Positions 59,335-64,000 of a DNA stretch of 64,000 nt are shown here, piece after piece. The stretch spans positions 41,116,603-41,180,602 of the forward strand of contig NC_135715.1 in the NCBI RefSeq assembly GCF_964656455.1, written 5' to 3'. The stretch comes from Halichoerus grypus (taxonomy: Eukaryota > Chordata > Mammalia > Carnivora > Phocidae). The notes under the pieces are model-generated. The model was not told where the DNA came from. It was given only the letters and a program-made list of their open reading frames with translations, and ran no database searches. Positions within the stretch are counted from its first letter, which is position 1, and each line of letters opens with the position of its first letter. A program made the translations under genes and the position numbers.

Positions 59335-59585
59335 ACTGTTGCTATTAACTATAGCTACCACACTATGCATTAGATCTCTAGACCTGTTCATTGTACATAA
59401 CTGCAAGTTTGTACCGTTATGCTAAGTGAAAGAAATCAGGCACAGAAAGAAAAAAACTACAGGATCTCACTTATATGTGGAATCTAAAAAAGTCAAATAC
59501 ATAGAAGCAGGGAAGATTGGTGTTTCCTAGGGACGGAGGTAAAAGAAATGAGAAGATGTTGATCAAAAGGTACAAAATAACCTTC
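59335..59585 (+). mobile_element. Old L1 3' UTR fragments, plus orientation
   Basis: Phrases gttgctattaactatagcta, tgcattagatctctagacct and cataactgcaagtttgtacc, then ttatgctaagtgaaagaaat, gatctcacttatatgtggaa and gtgtttcctagggacggagg. The order of the two blocks is rearranged compared with a normal L1 3' end. Directly abuts an opposite-strand L1 piece. Confidence 0.75.
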
Positions 59586-59589
59586 TTTT

Positions 59590-60190
59590 TAAATTTTTTC
59601 TTTCTGATTGTTTTGTGTTTGGTGTGTAGAAATGCAGTTGACTTACTTGTATTTCACTTATATCCACCCACCTTCTAAGTTCATCTCTTAGTTCTATAAA
59701 ATTACCAATACATTCCTTGGAGATTTCATATTTTCTATAAATAACATTTTCTGTATTTTAATCCTTATGAATTTCTTTTTTTTCTTTTTTTCTGCACAGG
59801 CCATGATTTTCAAAGCAGTATTTACTGGAAATGGTGGTAGTGAGCAAACTTACAACCTTGATTTAAAGAAAAATATTTCCAACAAGTCTGAATTTATTGT
59901 GTTGTTTTTCTGTAGGCTTTTATGATGCTCTTCATCAGGTTAAGAAAGTACCCCTAAGACAATAAGATACTTTAAAATGAATATATATTAAATTTTATAA
60001 ATGCTTTTTCTACACCCAGTAAAATAGTCAGATGCTTTTTTTATCAATTAACGTAGTAAGATGCATTTATAGATTTTCTAGTATTAATTTAGTCTTTCAT
60101 TTTTGGAACAAATAGTCTTGGAGCATTCTCTCTTTTTATAATTTTGGATTTTGTTTGCTAATTTTGTTTCAGAATTATATATATGTGTGT
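59590..60190 (-). mobile_element. Old L1 ORF2 fragment, minus orientation
   Basis: Inverted ORF2 phrases: gtgtagaaatgcagttgact, cattccttggagatttcata, cacaggccatgattttcaaa, tggaaatggtggtagtgagc, cagatgctttttttatcaat and gatgcatttatagattttct. Very diverged, with no usable frame. Confidence 0.72.
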
Positions 60191-60206
60191 GTGTGTATGT
60201 GTGTAA
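60178..60206. repeat. TA/(GT)n short tandem repeat
   Basis: tatatatgtgtgtgtgtgtatgtgtg, a short mixed TA/GT array. Confidence 0.85.
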
Positions 60207-61604
60207 GATGTATCTTTCTGCAATCATATAATACTTAGTATCCCTTTGGAACACTGTATAATATTCAAACTATCAATATAGGTAATCCTTTATTTTAGAA
60301 AAAGTACTTTACTTTTATTTTTAAATAGTCATCTAATATTTTATTTGATTTAAAAATTATGTATCAGTTTACCATTTTTTCCTAATCAACTTTAAATGTT
60401 TTATTTTTCTATGTCATATTCTGCTTTCATATGTCAAATCTATTCTTCTGGTTCCTGAATTTATTTTCCACAGAGCTTATTTTCTAATTACTTTGTGAAT
60501 GCCCTATTTTCTATTATTTTTACTTTTCATGTCTATTCCTAGCTGTGCCAGTTCAGTTTCATGAAATCACATTTTCCTATTATATTTCCTTTGAATTCTG
60601 TTTGTTTTATGTTTCTTTATTTCCCAGAGTCCATGGAAAACATTTTTTTCATTATGTATATTAATTTCAGTTGTCTTACTTTTTTGTCATTTTTTTGGTA
60701 GTTGTTCACATATATTAGCATCATTTCAATATAGGGTTTCTTTCAGATTACCATTATTTTGAGTGGGATCAATTCAAATTTATTTGGGGACTGTAAGTAT
60801 TATCTGTTTGCTATATTATGAGGAAAAGAGCCTGGTGCCTACAACACTAAGAATTATAGATTTAGATATGTTGTTTGAAAATACTTACCATCATTCAGCC
60901 TCATATATGTTTGTGTGTATTTCAGTTCTGGACTAGCAGCAAGAAAGGCCTGGACCCAAGAGGCCTATATGTTATAGACCATGGTGACTGAGCATTTATT
61001 TCCCTTCAAAAGACAAGGTTAATAATAGTGGAGCAGATCAACACTGAGACTTTTCCTATCCTTTGCACATCAATCTCTTCAAAAACACAATGCATCAATT
61101 ACTACTCTTTGCCCAGCTTTCCTGGACAATTTTTGTCAAACTACATTTAGAATGCTATTAAAAAAAAGGTTTTTTAAAAAGTGGTATTAGTTTCAGCTTT
61201 CCAAAAGTACAACTTAGTGTTCCCCAAGGTCTGAACCTAGGAGTGAGCTCTACAAGATCTAATTTATATTGTATGTGTCACTGTTTCTTTATAGATGGGA
61301 TTCAGGGTAGTAGGTATTTTCTACTATGAACAAGGAGTTTCCTCTTTGCTGCTTCCTGCTATTAGTTTCAAGAACATTCATGTAGGACTTAATCAGTATA
61401 TTTCTTCCACTATTTTATTATGACTGGAAAAATAAAATTAGAGGAATGGTATGCTAATCTTACCAGGTTAGAGTTGCTACAATGAGCTTCACTTAGAGAT
61501 GAGTCAGTCAAGAAGATTCATTGACTCCACATTCTGATGAAGCACCATGCTAAGTGTACAGAAAGTGTTGCTGAGGATATTAAAATCTCCTGAAGGAAAC
61601 CAGA
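60207..61604. other. Unassigned non-coding DNA
   Basis: T-rich to about 60750, possibly old LINE, then mixed. No gene recognised. Confidence 0.4.
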
Positions 61605-61735
61605 AACACTTTTTTCTTGCTGTATGACCCTGGGAAAGTTAATTGACCTCTTAAAGACTGAACAACTTCATTTGTAATAAAAAGATAATAATTTGTACTG
61701 GGGTGCCGTTAAAGTGCTTATAGTGTAATAAGGCA
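61605..61735 (+). mobile_element. MIR SINE relic, plus orientation
   Basis: Phrases tgctgtatgaccctgggaaa, gttaattgacctcttaaaga, ttcatttgtaataaaaagat and aataatttgtactg match the MIR centre in order. Diverged. Confidence 0.78.
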
Positions 61736-61739
61736 AAAA

Positions 61740-62354
61740 AACCCAAAACACTGACACTGCCATCTGAAAGATATAGAGTATTTTCTCAACTTATGTGTAA
61801 TAAATTAACAGATAAAAGAGACACATGATATGTAGATGTTTTTAGTTAGCAGTGTCTTAGGAGATGTGAAAATATGATGTAATTCAAATCGTTGACTAGT
61901 TGTACATATAGTGCACACTGCCTGACTGATTATGGCAAGGCTTACAGTTATACTCTGTCTCACATTGTTACACACTCACTGACCAATTTCCGACTAACAA
62001 AATCCTCAATCCTACTATAAAATCAAACCCAACGTTATTTTAGTCTATAATCTAGGACTATTCCATAACAGTAGAAGACTGATATTAATATTGACCAGTT
62101 ACAATAATACTAGATCAATGGTTTTTAGTTATTTTTAGTAAGACACATTTATTTTTCCTATGAAGAATACTACGAAGAGCTACTAGGAAGAATATTAAAA
62201 CATGAAACTGAGGTATGTGGTAGTTCATATTAAGAACGTAAAGGTGGAGTGCTGTCCCACAAAGGGATAGACCTACCACTTTCCCAGTTTGTTTGTCCCA
62301 AAAATAATCCTTCAAGTGTGAACTCAAGGACTAGAATTTTAATTACTAATGTAG
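61740..62354. other. Unassigned non-coding DNA
   Basis: No repeat or gene recognised before the rearranged block at 62355. Confidence 0.4.
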
Positions 62355-62486
62355 TTACAGAATCTATACTAACAATAAATAAATAATAAACAATAAATAA
62401 ATAAAAAATTAAAGTTTTTATGGTACGTGCTGGTTGCATTAAATAGTCCAAAGTAGGGATGCCTAGGTGGCTCAATCGGTTAAGCA
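62355..62486. repeat. Inserted block holding a displaced copy of 63227-63303
   Basis: 62408-62484 matches 63227-63303 over 77 bases without gaps and with three differences (for example ggtacgtgct versus ggtacttgct). The copied text includes unique flank plus the first bases of a SINE (ggatgcctaggtggctcaat). The block is preceded by ttacagaatctata (62355-62368) and followed by ttacagaatctgta (62487-62500), which looks like a target duplication. An AATA-rich stretch (62370-62407) lies at its left. Confidence 0.9.
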
Positions 62487-62589
62487 TTACAGAATCTGTA
62501 TTATTAACAATTCTATTCTGTGTTACAACATATATTCTAGGATTTATTTTATACATATATAAGTATATATAAATATAATAATCTAATAA

Positions 62590-62798
62590 TATAAATATAT
62601 ATATATATTAAAGATTATTTGAGAGAGAAAGAGAAAGAGTTGAGAACGGGGGAGGAGCAGAGGGAGAGGGAGAGACAGTCTTAAGCAGACTCTGCGCTGA
62701 GCATGGAGCCCCGCACTCAGGGTCTCATGACCCTGAGATCATGACTGGAGCTGAAATCAAGAGTTGGACATTAACCAACTAAGCCACCCAGGCACCCC
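62590..62798 (-). mobile_element. Older carnivoran SINE, minus orientation
   Basis: attaaagattatttgagaga, GA-rich block, cagactctgcgctgagcatg, ccctgagatcatgactggag, ctgaaatcaagagttggaca, inverted head ending ggcacccc. The ctgaaatcaagagt segment marks an older subtype. It follows TA-rich sequence at 62575-62600. No clean TSD. Confidence 0.87.
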
Positions 62799-62913
62799 AT
62801 AGGTTTATGATATATTTTTAAAATTTAATTTTTAAAATACTGTTAGGTGGGCAAAGGAAGTGATATCAAAATATAGTGTATATGAAAATGAATTTCCTGA
62901 AGTCATCCAGGGT

Positions 62914-63133
62914 TTTTTAAAAATATTTTATTCATTTATTTGGGAGAGAGAGAGAGAGAGAGAGCAAGCATGAGCAGGGGAAGGGGCAGAGGCAGAGGTA
63001 GAGAGAGAATCTCAAGCAGACTCCATGCTGAGCACACAGCTTGTCATGGGGCTTGATCCCACGACCCTGAGATCATGACCTGAGCTGAAATCAAGAGTCA
63101 GACACTTAACCAACTGAGCCACCCAGGCGCCCC
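62914..63133 (-). mobile_element. Older carnivoran SINE, minus orientation
   Basis: aaatattttattcatttatt, an unbroken (GA)n run, gcagactccatgctgagcac, gacctgagctgaaatcaaga, inverted head ending ggcgcccc. Same older subtype as the copy 120 bp to its left. The TSD is not clear. Confidence 0.88.
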
Positions 63134-63226
63134 AAAGCCATGCAGCTTTTATTCCATGCCTGATGATATTTAAGATAATAATTCAGTAGAAAAACAGAAC
63201 CATTGAAAAGCTGGAACTTTTATGTC

Positions 63227-63303
63227 ATTAAAGTTTTTATGGTACTTGCTGGTTGCATTAAATAGTCCAAAGTAAGGATGCCTGGGTGGCTCAATCGGTT
63301 AAG
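63227..63303. repeat. Likely source of the 77-bp displaced duplication
   Basis: Comprises 48 bases of unique flank and the first 29 bases of the SINE at 63275. It is taken as the source because here the SINE is complete and has both TSDs, whereas the copy at 62408-62484 stops within the SINE head. Confidence 0.85.
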
Positions 63304-63473
63304 TGTCTGCCTTCCCCTCAGGTCATAATCCCAGGGTCCTGGGATCCAGTCCCACTTCGGGCCCCTTTCTCAGTGGGGAGCCTGCTTCTCCCTCTCCCTC
63401 TGCCTACTTGTGCTCTCCCTCTCTCTGACAAATATATAAATAAAATCTTTAAATAAAATAAATAAATAGTCCA
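63275..63473 (+). mobile_element. Carnivoran SINE, plus orientation
   Basis: Begins aggatgcctgggtggctcaa, runs through gtcctgggatccagtcccac and a CT-rich block, and ends with AAATAAAATCTTTAAATAAA. The exact 15-bp TSD aaatagtccaaagta lies at 63260-63274 and 63474-63488. Its 5' end and left flank were copied to 62408. Confidence 0.94.
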
Positions 63474-63544
63474 AAGTATTTAAAAATAAGTTCCTGAGCA
63501 TTATTACATTATTTCTCCAATAAAAATGTGAACCGTTGTGTTGA

Positions 63545-63632
63545 TAACACATAAAACAGTGACTGGGACACACTAGTATAATAGGTCCTTATCAAATGTT
63601 TGTTTCATACATGATAAATGAATAATAAGTAT
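63545..63632 (+). mobile_element. L2/MIR-type 3' fragment
   Basis: acataaaacagtgactggga, gtccttatcaaatgtttgtt and gataaatgaataataag resemble the 'cagtgcctggcac ... ctcaataaatgtttgttgaatga' end. Short and uncertain. Confidence 0.5.
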
Positions 63633-64000
63633 AATGTAATTAATAAATAAGCTAAAGATGGTTAAGAGGAAATTACAGCATTGCCTTGGAATTAAGAAAT
63701 GTTAACTTACTTTGTATTTGTAACCTAGTAAGAAAACAAAGGTATATGATGACAATGAGATTCTTAGTGCCCACACTGCCCAATGTGGTGTTTGCAAATA
63801 CTAGAATGCCTAACAGGAAAGGCCAGGAGCTGTGTGGAATTTTCAATTAGCATTCAACTTAATATAGAATTTAACATATACAAAGTGGCTGAACAAACTC
63901 TTGCATCCTACCTTGACTTCTGAGCAGTTTTTCTCAGTCAGGAGCAGGAGTATCCCTACCTAACACTGAGGATCTAGAGTGTAATTAGATCCCCAGCACT
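63633..64000. other. Unassigned non-coding DNA
   Basis: AT-rich tail of the window. Nothing recognised. Confidence 0.4.

Noticed and set aside
1..64000. A previously undescribed multi-gene system
   Set aside because: No gene cluster of any kind is visible. All strong structure is explained by interspersed repeats, simple repeats and their rearrangements.

Overview
The window reads as AT-rich, non-coding nuclear DNA from a carnivoran mammal. It holds no gene I can support: no bacterial-type operon, CRISPR array, rRNA or tRNA gene, and no convincing exon. The longest reading frame (218 codons, 55536-56192 +) runs through an L1 relic and a TA/CA microsatellite. The organism call rests on about two dozen copies of a tRNA-Lys-derived carnivoran SINE (A-box-like TGGCTCAGTCGG, B-box-like GATCGAGCCCC, CT-rich middle, AATAAA-type tail) and on L1 3' ends of carnivoran type. 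The SINE sequence differs from the dog SINEC_Cf type and looks like the form common in bears, pandas, seals and relatives (Arctoidea). The species cannot be fixed by eye.

Layout. 1-14 kb: sparse unique DNA with six SINEs, one MIR and one L2 relic. 14.1-14.7 kb: two SINEs in tandem sharing one target site. 15-20 kb: unique DNA with two MIRs. 20.3-21.4 kb: a three-layer nest (SINE inside L1 inside SINE). 22-30 kb: a SINE with a pure A28 tail, an old L1, an unassigned ancient repeat and a young L1 with a 5' inversion. 30-35 kb: an L1 carrying a SINE, an old L1, and an MLT1 LTR split by another young L1 with a 5' inversion. 37.8-38.4 kb: a third young L1. 38.7-43.5 kb: a long degenerate L1M 3' region carrying a Tigger-like DNA transposon and an MLT1 LTR. 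47-54.6 kb: older L1 and SINE insertions. 55.7-56.4 kb: an L1 relic with an embedded microsatellite. 59-60 kb: a SINE and two opposed L1 relics. 62.3-63.5 kb: several SINEs plus a displaced 77-bp duplication.

Nothing here works as a set of cooperating genes. The content is a record of retrotransposition: target-site duplications (TSDs) bound most SINEs and young L1s, and the nesting gives relative ages. I did not find a new biological system. The most interesting items are mechanistic: two short L1 5' inversions, a 77-bp displaced copy of a SINE 5' flank, the three-layer nest, repeated use of one target by two SINEs, and a recurrent microsatellite site inside L1 ORF2. Family names come from recognising consensus phrases, not from a database search, and boundaries of old elements are approximate.
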